A program made the position numbers and the translations under genes. Below the pieces are notes generated by a model that was given only the letters and a program-made list of their open reading frames with translations, had not been told where the DNA came from and made no database searches. DNA of 64,000 nucleotides from Mycobacterium sp. 852002-51961_SCH5331710. GTDB lineage: Bacteria > Actinomycetota > Actinomycetes > Mycobacteriales > Mycobacteriaceae. This document shows positions 8,855-22,180 of this stretch, in pieces (positions within the stretch are counted from its first letter, which is position 1; each line of letters begins with the position of its first letter). The stretch lies in the NCBI RefSeq assembly GCF_001665535.1, contig NZ_LZSQ01000085.1, positions 1-64,000 of the forward strand, given 5' to 3'.

Positions 8855-10474
8855 TCAGGGGCTGATCGGCGGTGTGAACCGCTCGAGTTGGACGGGCGGG
8901 GCGTCAATGGCGGGCCTGGGCAGTTCGACCGGGATGCCGTCGAAAACCCTTGTCACCGTGCCCTTCTCACGATCGAAGTTGAGCGTGCCGTGCTGGAAGT
9001 TCTGCACGATCCACAGCGGCTCCTGGATCTCCCCACTGGTGGGCAGGCCGAGCGCTCCGCGTTCGAAACCCAGTGCTCCCCAGGCCTTGTAGATCTCCCC
9101 GGTGACCGGTTCGGCGCCGCTCTCCGGCGACCAGTAGATCGCGCCGCGCTCGAACGTGACGTAGCGGGCGCCGCCCTCACCGGAGGCCTCCAGCGACGTC
9201 GGCCTGCCCAGCGGGCTGTTCATTGCGCCCATGGTCTCCCACTTCGCGAAAATGGCGCCCCCGCGCAGTGATTCGGACAGGTCGTCGGGTCCCGGCGGCT
9301 GGTTGAAGCGGGCAGCGATGTCGCGGATGTGGTCCATCAACAGGTACGCCGCATTACCGGGGCACTCCGTGGCGCCGACGTCGCGGTGGGTGAAGATCGC
9401 GGGCAGCAGGGGTGTCGCACCCGTCGGGAACTTCGAGAACGACCCGCCGGCGGAGGCCAGCACGACGGTGCCGCGCGGGTCGACGTGGTCGAGGCCGAGG
9501 CGCCAGCCCAGCAGGCGTGCTGTCGTGCGCAGTTGAACCGGCGTCGGCGGCACCACCTCGAAGTTCCCCATCATCGCCACACCCCATGTGTCGCGGTTGA
9601 ATCCGCCGGTGTGCGCGCCCTCGACGGGTCGGGTGATGCCGCCCGCGCGACCCTCGAAGACCTGCCCGAACTTGTCGACCAATGCGTTGTACGCGATGTC
9701 GCACCAGCCCAGGGTGCGGGTGTGGTACTCGTAGATCGAGCGGACGATTCCCGCCGAATCCTCCGGCGCGTATTCGTTGCTGCCGGCGGTGTGGTGCACG
9801 ATACCCGCTCGAATTCCCAAGTCGAACTGGGGATTTCCGCATCGCATCGACTCGTCGGCGCCCCACTGCGCCCGGTTGATGATGTTCGGGGGCACGCCGG
9901 GCGCGTTCACCGCCGACGGGCGGGGCAGCGTGTCGACGGGCGGTGCCTGCGGCGGGCTGATGAGCACGGCGTTGAGGTTCTGGCCGAACGGTTGCTCCGT
10001 GTTGGCCGGGACGTATCCCAGTCCCTCGACGGGTTTTGGCGCGGTCTCGGGGGTCTTTGGGGCATCGGCTGGCCGGGTGACCGCGATCTGCACCGTGGTG
10101 GTGCGGCCGACGAACACCGGCTCGGTTCCGGCCGGCCCGGCCGACGGGGTGTCGGGTCCGACGCCCTCGAGGGGTTCGGCGTCGTACCACGGCCCCCAGC
10201 TGCCGTCGGCCTTCTTGGCCCGCACCCGTGCCGTCGTGCCGGTGAAGTCCTGCGCCGTCAGCGCCACCATCGAGAACGGGGTGTCCTGGTGGATCTCGCG
10301 GATGGTCTCGCCGCCGCCGAGACCGGTCAGCGGACGCTGCGCCAGTTGGGGCGCCTCGATCGACGCCTCGTCGCCGCGGTCACCGGGCAGTCCGAACAGC
10401 GCCATCGGCAGCGCCACGACAGTCGCCGCAAGCGCGGTGAACAGCAGCGACGCTGCGGGACGGCGAGTCGGCAC
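8855..10474 (-). CDS. Secreted N-acetylmuramoyl-L-alanine amidase with LGFP repeats (Rv3811-like)
   Basis: 539 residues, the length recalled for Rv3811. An N-terminal signal segment (LLFTALAATVVALPMALFG) is followed by a Pro-rich region. A peptidoglycan-recognition/Amidase_2 zinc domain covers about residues 200-380. Its ligand motifs are GIVHHTAGS and THRDVGATECPG, and the family Tyr and Trp segments are present. LGFP-type cell-wall-binding repeats follow (MNSPLGRPTS and FERGALGLPTS). The expected action is cleavage of the muramyl-peptide amide bond outside the membrane. Start is GTG 10474 (GTG CCG ACT CGC). Confidence 0.88.
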   Translation of the reverse strand: MPTRRPAASLLFTALAATVVALPMALFGLPGDRGDEASIEAPQLAQRPLTGLGGGETIREIHQDTPFSMVALTAQDFTGTTARVRAKKADGSWGPWYDAEPLEGVGPDTPSAGPAGTEPVFVGRTTTVQIAVTRPADAPKTPETAPKPVEGLGYVPANTEQPFGQNLNAVLISPPQAPPVDTLPRPSAVNAPGVPPNIINRAQWGADESMRCGNPQFDLGIRAGIVHHTAGSNEYAPEDSAGIVRSIYEYHTRTLGWCDIAYNALVDKFGQVFEGRAGGITRPVEGAHTGGFNRDTWGVAMMGNFEVVPPTPVQLRTTARLLGWRLGLDHVDPRGTVVLASAGGSFSKFPTGATPLLPAIFTHRDVGATECPGNAAYLLMDHIRDIAARFNQPPGPDDLSESLRGGAIFAKWETMGAMNSPLGRPTSLEASGEGGARYVTFERGAIYWSPESGAEPVTGEIYKAWGALGFERGALGLPTSGEIQEPLWIVQNFQHGTLNFDREKGTVTRVFDGIPVELPRPAIDAPPVQLERFTPPISP

Positions 10475-10555
10475 GGACTGATGTTACGTATGTGCCGGGT
10501 GGTGCTAGTGGTGCGACACGGTCCGAAGCCGGACTAATCGACGGCAGACCTGCAC

Positions 10556-10590
10556 CGGCACCGCAGAGCCTTCAGGCTTCTGCGGTGCCG
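10556..10590 (-). terminator. Hairpin terminator downstream of erp
   Basis: A perfect 12-bp inverted repeat, CGGCACCGCAGA at 10556-10567 and TCTGCGGTGCCG at 10579-10590, with an 11-base loop. It lies 14 bases after the erp stop. No long U-tract follows, as is common for mycobacterial hairpins. Confidence 0.65.
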
Positions 10591-10604
10591 TTTGGTGACA
10601 GGTT

Positions 10605-11495
10605 TCAGGCGCCGGGGGCGGGCGCCGGCACGGGGGCCGGGACCGGAGGCGCGGCAGGCGGCTTGGCCGCCGACATGATCGCCGGCATCACCATGCCCTT
10701 GAGCAGGTCGATCGCCTGGCCGGCGCCGAGCTGATCGGCCATGGAGGACAGCTCGCCGATTATGCCGCCGTTGCCGGTCGTGCCGGTCGCTGCGGGCATC
10801 GTCGCCAGCGAGGGGTCGCCGAGGATCGGGTAGGTCCCGGCGGCCGGGTCCAGCCCGATCGGCGCCGCGATCGGCACCTCACCGGGCGCGGGAAGGCCGG
10901 ACGTCGACGAGATCGGCGACGCGCCGAGGGCCGGGTCGGTCAGCGCCGGCGGGGTCGACAGGCCCGGCGTGGTCAGCCCGGCGTCACCGGTCGGGCTGGT
11001 CAGCGACGGAGTCGACAGTGCCGGGTTGGTCAACGCGGGGTTCGACAGCGCCGGATCGGTCAGCGAGGGAGCGGTCGCGGTGGCCCCCGGAACCGTGGCG
11101 CTCGGCACGCTCAGGCTCGGAGAGGTCAGCCCGGGGGTGCTGAGGCCCGGCGCGGTCAGACCGGGCGACGTCAGCTCGGGCGTGGTGAGGCCCGGTGTGG
11201 TCAGACCCGGAGAGGTCAGCGTGGTGGGCGAGCTCGAACCCGTTCCCCCCAGGATGCCGGTCGGCATCGGGGGCATGTTGATCCCGAACTGCGACAGGCC
11301 CTGGCTCAGAGCGGACATCAGCTCGTTCGGCAGATCCGTGATCGTGGCCGCCTGGACGAACTCGCGGTGCTGAGCGGCCGGCTCGGTAGCCTCCGTCAGC
11401 TCGGTCACGGCGACTACTGCGGCGGGACTCGCGACTGCCAGGGCCAGGACTGCGCTCGTGGCTGTCGACAGCCTGCGTCGACGTCGGTTCGGCAC
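10605..11495 (-). CDS. erp: Exported repetitive protein Erp (PirG)
   Basis: 296 residues. An N-terminal signal sequence with basic residues (NRRRRRLS) then a hydrophobic stretch, a conserved region (LPNELMSALSQGLSQFGINMPP), about 20 degenerate PGLTS-type pentapeptides at about residues 93-195, and a C-terminal domain ending in Pro/Ala. This is the layout of the mycobacterial surface protein Erp, needed for envelope integrity and virulence in M. tuberculosis. GTG 11495 is preceded by GAGGAG. The repeat number varies between species. The gene is divergent from glf. Confidence 0.9.
   Translation of the reverse strand: MPNRRRRRLSTATSAVLALAVASPAAVVAVTELTEATEPAAQHREFVQAATITDLPNELMSALSQGLSQFGINMPPMPTGILGGTGSSSPTTLTSPGLTTPGLTTPELTSPGLTAPGLSTPGLTSPSLSVPSATVPGATATAPSLTDPALSNPALTNPALSTPSLTSPTGDAGLTTPGLSTPPALTDPALGASPISSTSGLPAPGEVPIAAPIGLDPAAGTYPILGDPSLATMPAATGTTGNGGIIGELSSMADQLGAGQAIDLLKGMVMPAIMSAAKPPAAPPVPAPVPAPAPGA
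10915..11220 (-). repeat. Degenerate PGLTS pentapeptide repeats inside erp
   Basis: About 15-base units coding PGLTS, PGLTT, PALTN, PSLTS and similar pentapeptides in near-continuous array. This is a coding repeat of the Erp central domain and a likely site of length variation between strains. Confidence 0.8.
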
Positions 11496-11645
11496 GGAAG
11501 TCTCCTCAATACATGGGGTACGACTACTAGTTCGTCGCTTCGTGGTTCGGCTAGGCGATTCAGGTGAACAGCCCAGGTCCTGCGCTGCCGGCGGTCGAAG
11601 CCGACGTGATCGACGGTACTGATGTGACTAGTGAGACGAAAGTGA

Positions 11646-14861
<3,216 letters not shown>

Positions 14862-14869
<8 letters not shown>

Positions 14870-15386
14870 GAGCCCACGCGGCGAGGAGGCCGCGTTGGTC
14901 GCGGTGCAGTCCGCGCTCGGTGACCGACCGGGGGTCCTCCCGACCGCGCGGGCGTTGTCGCATTTCGGCGAGCACAGCCTGGGTTGGCTCGCGATCGCGT
15001 TGGCCGGAGCGCTTTTTGCGCCCGAGCGCCGGCGTGCCTGGCTGACGGCGGGAGCCGGCGCGTTCATCGCACACGCGGCCGCGGTGGTGATCAAAAGGGT
15101 GGTGCGCCGCGAACGGCCACACCATCCCGCGATCGCGGTCAATGTCGGAACCCCGAGCCGCCTGAGTTTCCCGTCCGCCCACGCGACATCGACCACGGCG
15201 GCGTCCGTGCTGATGGCCAGGACCACCGGCCTGCCGCTACCGGCACTGCTCGTGCCGCCGATGGCGTTGTCGCGGATGGTGCTTGGCGTGCATTACCCGA
15301 GCGACGTCCTCACCGGGGTCGCGGTCGGGGCGGTCGTCGCGAAGGTCGTCGAAACGGTGGCCGACCGCGCCGAAGGGAACTCATGA
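14862..15386 (+). CDS. PAP2-family phosphatase, putative decaprenyl-phosphoryl-5-phosphoribose phosphatase (Rv3807c-like)
   Basis: 174-residue membrane phosphatase. The three PAP2 signatures are visible: KRVVRRERP, the PSAHATS motif and SRMVLGVHYPSDV. Several hydrophobic helices surround them. It lies between glfT2 and ubiA with overlaps on both sides. The accepted proposal is that it removes the 5-phosphate from decaprenyl-phosphoryl-phosphoribose made by UbiA, giving the substrate of DprE1. In published mycobacterial work this assignment is not fully settled, so the role is inferred from family and position. Confidence 0.88.
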
Positions 15387-16339
15387 GCATCTCCAGTGAC
15401 AGCAGCGCAGAGAGCGTACGGCCAATGGGTGAACAAACGGCACAACAGACGGGCCCGCCGCGCAACGCCGCGACCGGCCTGATCAAGGCGATCCGACCGC
15501 GGCAGTGGGTGAAGAACCTGCTCGTGCTCGCCGCGCCGATCGCCTCCCTCGGCGGGGACATCGAATACGACTACGCCGGCGTCGCGGTCAATATCCTGAT
15601 CGCGTTCGTGACCTTCTCGCTGGCCGCCTCGTCGATCTATCTGGTCAACGACGCCCGCGATGTCGAGGCCGACCGCCAGCACCCGACGAAGCGGTTCCGG
15701 CCCATCGCCGCCGGAGTCGTCCCCGAATGGCTGGCCTACTCCACATCTGTGGTGTTGGCCGCTGCCGCGCTTGGCATTTCGCTGCTGGCCTCGGTGAACC
15801 TGACCGTGGTCATCGCGGTGTACATCGCCATGCAACTGGCGTATTGCTTCGGCCTCAAGCACCAGGCGGTGCTCGACATCTGCATCGTCTCGTCGGCGTA
15901 CCTGATCCGCGCCATCGCCGGCGGCGCGGCCGCGGGTATCCCGCTGTCGCAATGGTTTTTGCTGGTGATGACGTTCGGCTCGCTGTTCATGGTGGCCGGA
16001 AAGCGTTACGCCGAACTACAACTCGCCGAGCGCACCGGAGCCAAGATCCGCAAGTCGCTCGAGAGTTACACCGCGTCGTACCTGCGCTTCGTGTGGACGC
16101 TGTCGGCGACCGCGATGGTGCTCTGCTACGGCCTGTGGGCCTTCGAACGCGACGGCGCGACGGCCTCGTGGTATGCGGTCACCATCATTCCGATCACCAT
16201 CGCTATCCTCCGATACGCGGTCGACGTCGACGGCGGATTGGCGGGGGAGCCCGAGGAGATCGCCCTCAAGGACCGGGTACTGCAGCTGTTGCTGCTGGCG
16301 TGGATCGGGACCATCGGTGCCGCCGTCTTCCTCAGCTGA
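15383..16339 (+). CDS. ubiA: Decaprenyl-phosphate 5-phosphoribosyltransferase UbiA
   Basis: Transfers phosphoribose from PRPP to decaprenyl phosphate, the first committed step of the arabinose donor. 318 residues, a UbiA-type prenyltransferase with about nine helices and the aspartate-rich motif NDARDVEAD (NDxxDxxxD). The N-terminal about 35 residues (Ser/Gln-rich) form a variable cytoplasmic tail, which makes it longer than the 302-residue M. tuberculosis protein. ATG 15383 overlaps the PAP2 stop as ATGA. aftB starts four bases after its stop. Confidence 0.95.
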   Translation: MSISSDSSAESVRPMGEQTAQQTGPPRNAATGLIKAIRPRQWVKNLLVLAAPIASLGGDIEYDYAGVAVNILIAFVTFSLAASSIYLVNDARDVEADRQHPTKRFRPIAAGVVPEWLAYSTSVVLAAAALGISLLASVNLTVVIAVYIAMQLAYCFGLKHQAVLDICIVSSAYLIRAIAGGAAAGIPLSQWFLLVMTFGSLFMVAGKRYAELQLAERTGAKIRKSLESYTASYLRFVWTLSATAMVLCYGLWAFERDGATASWYAVTIIPITIAILRYAVDVDGGLAGEPEEIALKDRVLQLLLLAWIGTIGAAVFLS

Positions 16340-16343
16340 GAAG

Positions 16344-18404
16344 GTGCGCCCGGCCGCCGCGGGCCGGGTGTTCGACGAGATCGGGCGCAGCTTCTCCCGC
16401 TGGCCCGCGTTCCGGTACGACAACACCGTCCGGATCAGCCTGTGGGTCAGCGTCGTGGTGGTCGCGGTGCTGTTCGGTTGGGGCGCCTGGCAACGACGCT
16501 GGATCGCCGACGACGGCCTGATCGTCCTGCGGACGGTCCGAAACCTGCTGGCCGGCAACGGGCCGGTGTTCAACGCCGGTGAGCGGGTGGAAGCCAACAC
16601 CTCGACGGTGTGGACCTACCTCGTCTATCTCGGTGCGCTCGTGGGCGGCTCCGTGCGGCTGGAGTACGTGGTGCTGGTTCTGGCGCTGGTACTCAGCCTG
16701 CTCGGCGTGGTCTTCATGATGCTGGGCACCGGCCGGTTGTACGCGCCGAGCCTGCGGGGCCGGCGCGCGTTGATGCTGCCCGCAGGGGCGCTGGTGTACA
16801 TCGCGCTCCCGCCTGCTCGCGACTTCGCCACCTCCGGGCTCGAAAACGGTTTGGTGCTGGCGTATCTCGGCCTGCTGTGGTGGATGATGGTGTGTTGGTC
16901 GCAGGAACCGCGAAGTCGCCGCGCCCCCGTCGCGCCCGGTGTGCGCGGTGGCGCACCGACGATCCGCAGGCAACCCCTCGCCGCCCAGGCCCCGCCCGCG
17001 GCGACAAGTCCGGTCAGCGGAACCTTCGATGTGGCACTGGCTTTCGTTGCGGGCCTGAGCGTTCTGGTCCGCCCCGAACTGGCGTTGATCGGCGGGCTGG
17101 CGCTCGTGATGATGCTGATCGCGGCGCGCGACTGGCGCCGGCGACTGGTGATCGTCGTCGCGGGCGGTCTGCTTCCCGTGGCGTACCAGATCTTCCGGAT
17201 GGGCTACTACGGGCTGGTGGTTCCCGGTACCGCGCTGGCGAAGGACGCGACCGGTGCGAAGTGGTCCCAGGGCTTCGTTTACCTGGCGAACTTCAACCAG
17301 CCCTACCTGTTGTGGGCGCCGGCGATACTGCTCGCCGGGCTCGCCGGGGTGGTGTGGGTCATCCGCGGGCGTCCCCGGCCTAACCGCGGCGTGGTCGGCT
17401 CCGGCCACGGCTGGTTGGCGCGGTTGCTACAGAGTCCCGCGGCGGTGGTGATCTTCTTCCTCGTGAGCGGACTGCTGCAGGCGATCTACTGGATCCGCCA
17501 AGGCGGTGACTTCATGCACGGCAGGGTGCTTCTGACTCCGGTGTTTTTGATGCTGACGCCGATCGCCGTGATCCCCGTCGTGTTGCCGGATGAAACCCGA
17601 ATGGCCCGTGGCGCAGGCTATCTGTTCGTCGGCGCCACCAGCCTGCTGTGGCTGGCCGTGGCGGGATGGGCGCTGTGGGCGGCCAATTCGCCGGGCATGG
17701 GTCGCGACGCCACCCGCGTCACATACTCCGGAATCGTCGACGAGCGACGGTTCTACTCCCAGGCGACGGGACACGCACATCCGCTCACCGCCGCCGACTA
17801 TCTGGACTACCCGCGCATGCGCGCCGTGCTCGAGGCGTTGGACAACACGCCCGACGGTGCGTTGCTGCTGCCGTCGGGAAACTATGACCAGTGGGATGTG
17901 GTGCCCGCACTGCCGCCGCCACCCGACGCACCGAAGGACTACAAGGGCCCGCATACGGTGTTCTTCACCAACCTCGGCATGTTGGGTATGAACGTGGGGC
18001 TCGACGTTCGGGTCATCGACCAGATCGGGCTCGCCAATCCACTTGCGGCACATACCGCTCGGCTGGAGGACGGCCGTATCGGCCACGACAAGAACCTGTT
18101 TCCCGACTGGGCGATCGCCGAGGGCCCCTTCCTCAAGGAGCCGCCGTTCCTCCCGGGTTACATCGACGAGGACTGGGTCCGACAAGCGGAGGCGGCGCTG
18201 GAGTGTCCGGCGACCGACGCGATGCTGACCTCGGTGCGGGGCCCGATGGGTCCGCGGCGTTTTCTGTCGAATCTCCTGCACGCCTACCAGTTCACGCAGT
18301 ACCGGATCGACCGTGTACCCCTCTACGAACTCGCGCGCTGCGGGTTGCCGGTGCCGGCACGCGTGACCGAGCCGTACACGGGGATGCCCGCGACGGGTCC
18401 GTAA
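16344..18404 (+). CDS. aftB: Terminal beta-(1,2) arabinofuranosyltransferase AftB
   Basis: Adds the terminal beta-1,2-linked arabinofuranose to arabinan from decaprenyl-phospho-arabinose outside the membrane. 686 residues with a GT-C N-terminal multi-helix part (WRADDGL-like segment QRRWIADDGLIVLRTVRNL) and a soluble C-terminal half. GTG 16344 lies four bases after ubiA. The first about 30 residues and a Pro/Ala/Arg-rich stretch at about 187-228 make it longer than the roughly 627-residue M. tuberculosis enzyme. The insertion lies between predicted helices, so the fold should not be disturbed. Confidence 0.93.
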   Translation: MRPAAAGRVFDEIGRSFSRWPAFRYDNTVRISLWVSVVVVAVLFGWGAWQRRWIADDGLIVLRTVRNLLAGNGPVFNAGERVEANTSTVWTYLVYLGALVGGSVRLEYVVLVLALVLSLLGVVFMMLGTGRLYAPSLRGRRALMLPAGALVYIALPPARDFATSGLENGLVLAYLGLLWWMMVCWSQEPRSRRAPVAPGVRGGAPTIRRQPLAAQAPPAATSPVSGTFDVALAFVAGLSVLVRPELALIGGLALVMMLIAARDWRRRLVIVVAGGLLPVAYQIFRMGYYGLVVPGTALAKDATGAKWSQGFVYLANFNQPYLLWAPAILLAGLAGVVWVIRGRPRPNRGVVGSGHGWLARLLQSPAAVVIFFLVSGLLQAIYWIRQGGDFMHGRVLLTPVFLMLTPIAVIPVVLPDETRMARGAGYLFVGATSLLWLAVAGWALWAANSPGMGRDATRVTYSGIVDERRFYSQATGHAHPLTAADYLDYPRMRAVLEALDNTPDGALLLPSGNYDQWDVVPALPPPPDAPKDYKGPHTVFFTNLGMLGMNVGLDVRVIDQIGLANPLAAHTARLEDGRIGHDKNLFPDWAIAEGPFLKEPPFLPGYIDEDWVRQAEAALECPATDAMLTSVRGPMGPRRFLSNLLHAYQFTQYRIDRVPLYELARCGLPVPARVTEPYTGMPATGP

Positions 18405-18470
18405 CGCCGCGCCCACTCTCGGCCGATAGATAGACGCGGATCGCTCTTTCGCGGCGCCCGAGACGAACGG

Positions 18471-19448
18471 ATGGACCACCCTGTGCGAACTTGGCTTCGC
18501 CGCGTGCTGGCGGCGGCGGTTGCGGCCGCGACCCTGCCGGGTGTGATCGCCGCGGTGCCGAAAGCGAGCGCCTTCTCCCGCGAGGGACTTCCGGTCGAGT
18601 ACCTCGACGTCTACTCGCCGGCGATGGGCCGCATCGTCCGCGTCCAATTCCAGCCCGGCCGAAGCGAATCGGGTGGGTCGAAGGCCGTCTATCTGCTCGA
18701 CGGCATGCGGGCACGCGACGACTACAACGGGTGGGACATCGAAACCGCCGCTTTCGAGTGGTTTTTCGACTCCGGGGTGGCCACCGTGATGCCGGTGGGC
18801 GGCGAGGCCGGCTTCTACACGGACTGGTATTCGCCGTCGAGTCTCAATAACCAGGCTTATACCTATAAATGGGAAACCTTTTTGACCGACGAGCTTCCCG
18901 CCTGGCTGGCCGCCAACAAACACGTCTCCACCACCGGTAACGCGGTCGTCGGCGTGTCCATGTCCGGCGGTTCCGCGCTGATCCTCGCCGCGCACCACCC
19001 GGATCAGTTCGCCTACGCGGCGTCGCTGTCGGGATACCTCAACCCGTCGGCGCCGCCCGTGCAACAGGCGATCCGGGTCGCGATGCTCGACGCCGGCGGC
19101 TACAGCGTCGACAGCATGTGGGGCGCGCCGTGGGACGGCGCATGGAAGCGTAACGACCCGATCCATCAGGTCGGCCGGCTGGCCGCCAATGGCACCCGCC
19201 TGTGGATTTACTGTGCGCCAGGCGAATTGACACCGCTCGAAGTGGACTCCGATCCGACCGCCGACAGCCTGGACGCGTTGGCCCCGAGGAGCAATAAAGA
19301 CTTCCAGAAGGCCTATGAGACGGCCGGAGGAAACAACGCCACGTTCGAATTCCCGGCACAGGGAGATCACGCGTGGCCGAACTGGGGTGCGCAACTGCAA
19401 ACCCTGAAACCAGACCTGGTCGCAACACTCCAAGGCGGAGGCGCGTGA
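18471..19448 (+). CDS. Antigen 85 family mycolyltransferase paralog lacking the usual disulfide
   Basis: 325-residue secreted alpha/beta hydrolase of the antigen 85 family, with a signal peptide ending at about Ala34 before FSREGLPVEYL. The nucleophile is Ser163 in GVSMSGG, and the catalytic His lies in QGDHAWPNW. Where classic Ag85 has two cysteines (ACGKAGC), this protein has SSLNNQAY, so the active-site-side disulfide is absent. The predicted role is transfer of mycolate to trehalose or arabinogalactan. ATG 18471 or GTG 18483 are both possible starts. It is tandem with fbpA, and some stretches use more A/T-rich codons than neighbours. Confidence 0.85.
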   Translation: MDHPVRTWLRRVLAAAVAAATLPGVIAAVPKASAFSREGLPVEYLDVYSPAMGRIVRVQFQPGRSESGGSKAVYLLDGMRARDDYNGWDIETAAFEWFFDSGVATVMPVGGEAGFYTDWYSPSSLNNQAYTYKWETFLTDELPAWLAANKHVSTTGNAVVGVSMSGGSALILAAHHPDQFAYAASLSGYLNPSAPPVQQAIRVAMLDAGGYSVDSMWGAPWDGAWKRNDPIHQVGRLAANGTRLWIYCAPGELTPLEVDSDPTADSLDALAPRSNKDFQKAYETAGGNNATFEFPAQGDHAWPNWGAQLQTLKPDLVATLQGGGA

Positions 19449-19565
19449 CCAGGGTCGACATCTCTCGAATGGGAAGATCACGCCGACGTGTGGTTGACTG
19501 CACGGGTTACGCGGCTTGCCTGTGAGGCGGTTCCGCGTGCGGCATACAACAGATGGGATAGATGA

Positions 19566-20618
<1,053 letters not shown>

Positions 20619-20646
20619 CTGGTACGGCAATAACTTCATAGTCGGC

Positions 20647-20672
20647 GGCGGCGATCCTGCGGGGTCGCCGCC
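20647..20672 (+). terminator. Hairpin terminator after fbpA
   Basis: GGCGGCGA at 20647-20654 pairs with TCGCCGCC at 20665-20672 across a 10-base loop, and a short T run (CTTTTCC) follows seven bases later. It lies 28 bases after the fbpA stop, so fbpD should have its own promoter. Confidence 0.7.
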
Positions 20673-20758
20673 GTCGCGCTTTTCCGACCACGCTCCCGCC
20701 CGTGTGTGATTGACTACCTCGCGCGGGGACAGCAGACCGAGGTGAGGTGGGCGAGCCG

Positions 20759-21646
20759 ATGCAGGGGATCTTCCGGGCGATCTTGACCGTGGCGCTGGCC
20801 GCGGGTCTGTGGTCCGCGGGCACGGCGGTCGCGCCGTCGGCCGAGGCGCAAGTCGAGATGCTGATGGTGCCGTCCGCCGCGATGGGGCGCGACATCCCCG
20901 TCGCCTTCCAGGGCGGCGGCCCGCACGCGGTCGTACTGCTCGACGCGTTCAACGCCGCACCGGACGTGAGCAACTGGGTGACCGCGGGCAACGCGATGAA
21001 CACCCTCGCCGGCAAGGGCATCTCGGTCGCGGCGCCCGCGGGCGGTGCGTGGAGCATGTACACCAACTGGGAGGCCGACGGCAGCCGCCAGTGGGAGACC
21101 TTCCTCGCCGACGAGCTGCCGAACTGGTTGGCCGCCAACAAGGGGCTGGCGCCGTCGGGCCACGGCATCGTCGGTGCGGCGCAGGGCGGCTACGGCGCGA
21201 TGGCGATGGCCACCTTCCACCCGGATCGCTACCGCTTCGCCGGGTCGCTGTCCGGCTTCCTCACCCCCGAACGCACCGGCGTGGACGGTGCGATCACCGC
21301 CGGCCTGGCGCAGTTCGGCGGTGTCGAGACCCGCAACATGTGGGGCCTGCCACAGCTCGGCCGGTGGAAGTGGCATTCGCCGAACGTCCATGTGCAGTTG
21401 CTGGCCGACAACAACACCCGCCTGTGGGTGTGGAGCGCTCCCGTCGGAGGATGCCCCGACCCGCCCGCGATGATCGGCTACTGCGACATCGCGCAGGGCA
21501 CCAATCGCGAGTTCTACCAGCACTACCGCTCCGTCGGCGGCAAGAACGGGCATTTCGACTTCCCGACGAGCGGTAGCCACGATTGGGGTTCCTGGAGCGG
21601 TCAGCTCGCGGCGATGAGCGGCGAGTTGGCGGCCACCATCGCGTAG
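20759..21646 (+). CDS. fbpD: MPT51 / FbpD, non-catalytic antigen 85 family protein
   Basis: Secreted alpha/beta-hydrolase-fold protein of 295 residues from ATG 20759 (299 if started at GTG 20747). The signal peptide ends near SAEAQ. The Ag85 nucleophile motif is replaced by GAAQGGYG, so there is no serine and no mycolyltransferase activity is expected. The same is true of M. tuberculosis MPT51, which binds fibronectin. A conserved core (LLDAFNAAPDVSNW and GNAMNTLAGKG) identifies it. ATG is chosen because a GAGGTGG ribosome site lies about eight bases upstream. Confidence 0.93.
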   Translation: MQGIFRAILTVALAAGLWSAGTAVAPSAEAQVEMLMVPSAAMGRDIPVAFQGGGPHAVVLLDAFNAAPDVSNWVTAGNAMNTLAGKGISVAAPAGGAWSMYTNWEADGSRQWETFLADELPNWLAANKGLAPSGHGIVGAAQGGYGAMAMATFHPDRYRFAGSLSGFLTPERTGVDGAITAGLAQFGGVETRNMWGLPQLGRWKWHSPNVHVQLLADNNTRLWVWSAPVGGCPDPPAMIGYCDIAQGTNREFYQHYRSVGGKNGHFDFPTSGSHDWGSWSGQLAAMSGELAATIA

Positions 21647-21691
21647 CCGGCGGGCCGATCTCGGGAACCGGGGCCGCCCGTCGGCAGCCGG

Positions 21692-21697
21692 TACCTT
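21692..21697 (+). promoter_or_regulatory. -10 element of a leaderless promoter
   Basis: TACCTT, six bases before the GTG at 21704. The intervening GGAGGG touches the start codon and is too close to act as a ribosome site, which supports a leaderless transcript. Confidence 0.45.
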
Positions 21698-21703
21698 GGA
21701 GGG

Positions 21704-22162
21704 GTGCAACGCTCGGTACGAACGACGGCGGCAGGATCGCTGCTGATAGCTTCGGCGACGGCGTTGCTGACCGGCTGTTCCGGTCACGACGTCATGGCGG
21801 CGATGGGGCTGCCGACGTCCGAGGCGGCGCCCGCGCCCGGCGCGCCCGGTGAGACGATCCCGGGTCCGCCGTCGGCGACCGGTCACTCCAACACGCTCGT
21901 GCTGACCGATCGGCAGCAGGGTTATCTCGACGCCCTGGCCGCCGCCGGGGTGACGCGGTCCAGCGACCTGCTGGCACTTCGAATCGGCTCGTACGTGTGT
22001 CAGGCCCGTGCCGCCAAGCACGACGACCAGAAGGTGTGGGATTCGGTCTACCCGCTGGTGCGCGGCGATGTGAGGGATCAGATCTCCGGTATGGCGCCGA
22101 CCGTCGACGTCGACGCCGCCACCGCCGATTACATTCGCATCGCATCCGAACGACTCTGCTAG
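21704..22162 (+). CDS. DUF732-type putative lipoprotein
   Basis: 152 residues. A signal peptide ends in the lipobox LLTGC with Cys at about residue 25, so the protein should be lipid-anchored at the outer face of the membrane. A Pro/Ala linker follows, then a DUF732-like small helical domain with a conserved cysteine pair (GSYVCQAR and the terminal Cys). The function of DUF732 is unknown. It lies between fbpD and culp6, 18 bases ahead of the latter. Confidence 0.75.
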   Translation: MQRSVRTTAAGSLLIASATALLTGCSGHDVMAAMGLPTSEAAPAPGAPGETIPGPPSATGHSNTLVLTDRQQGYLDALAAAGVTRSSDLLALRIGSYVCQARAAKHDDQKVWDSVYPLVRGDVRDQISGMAPTVDVDAATADYIRIASERLC

Positions 22163-22180
22163 CAGGAGCCCAACCGATAC

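Noticed and set aside
10915..11220. Short regular repeats that could suggest a CRISPR array
   Set aside because: The repeats are coding, in frame with erp, and have no spacer/repeat pattern.
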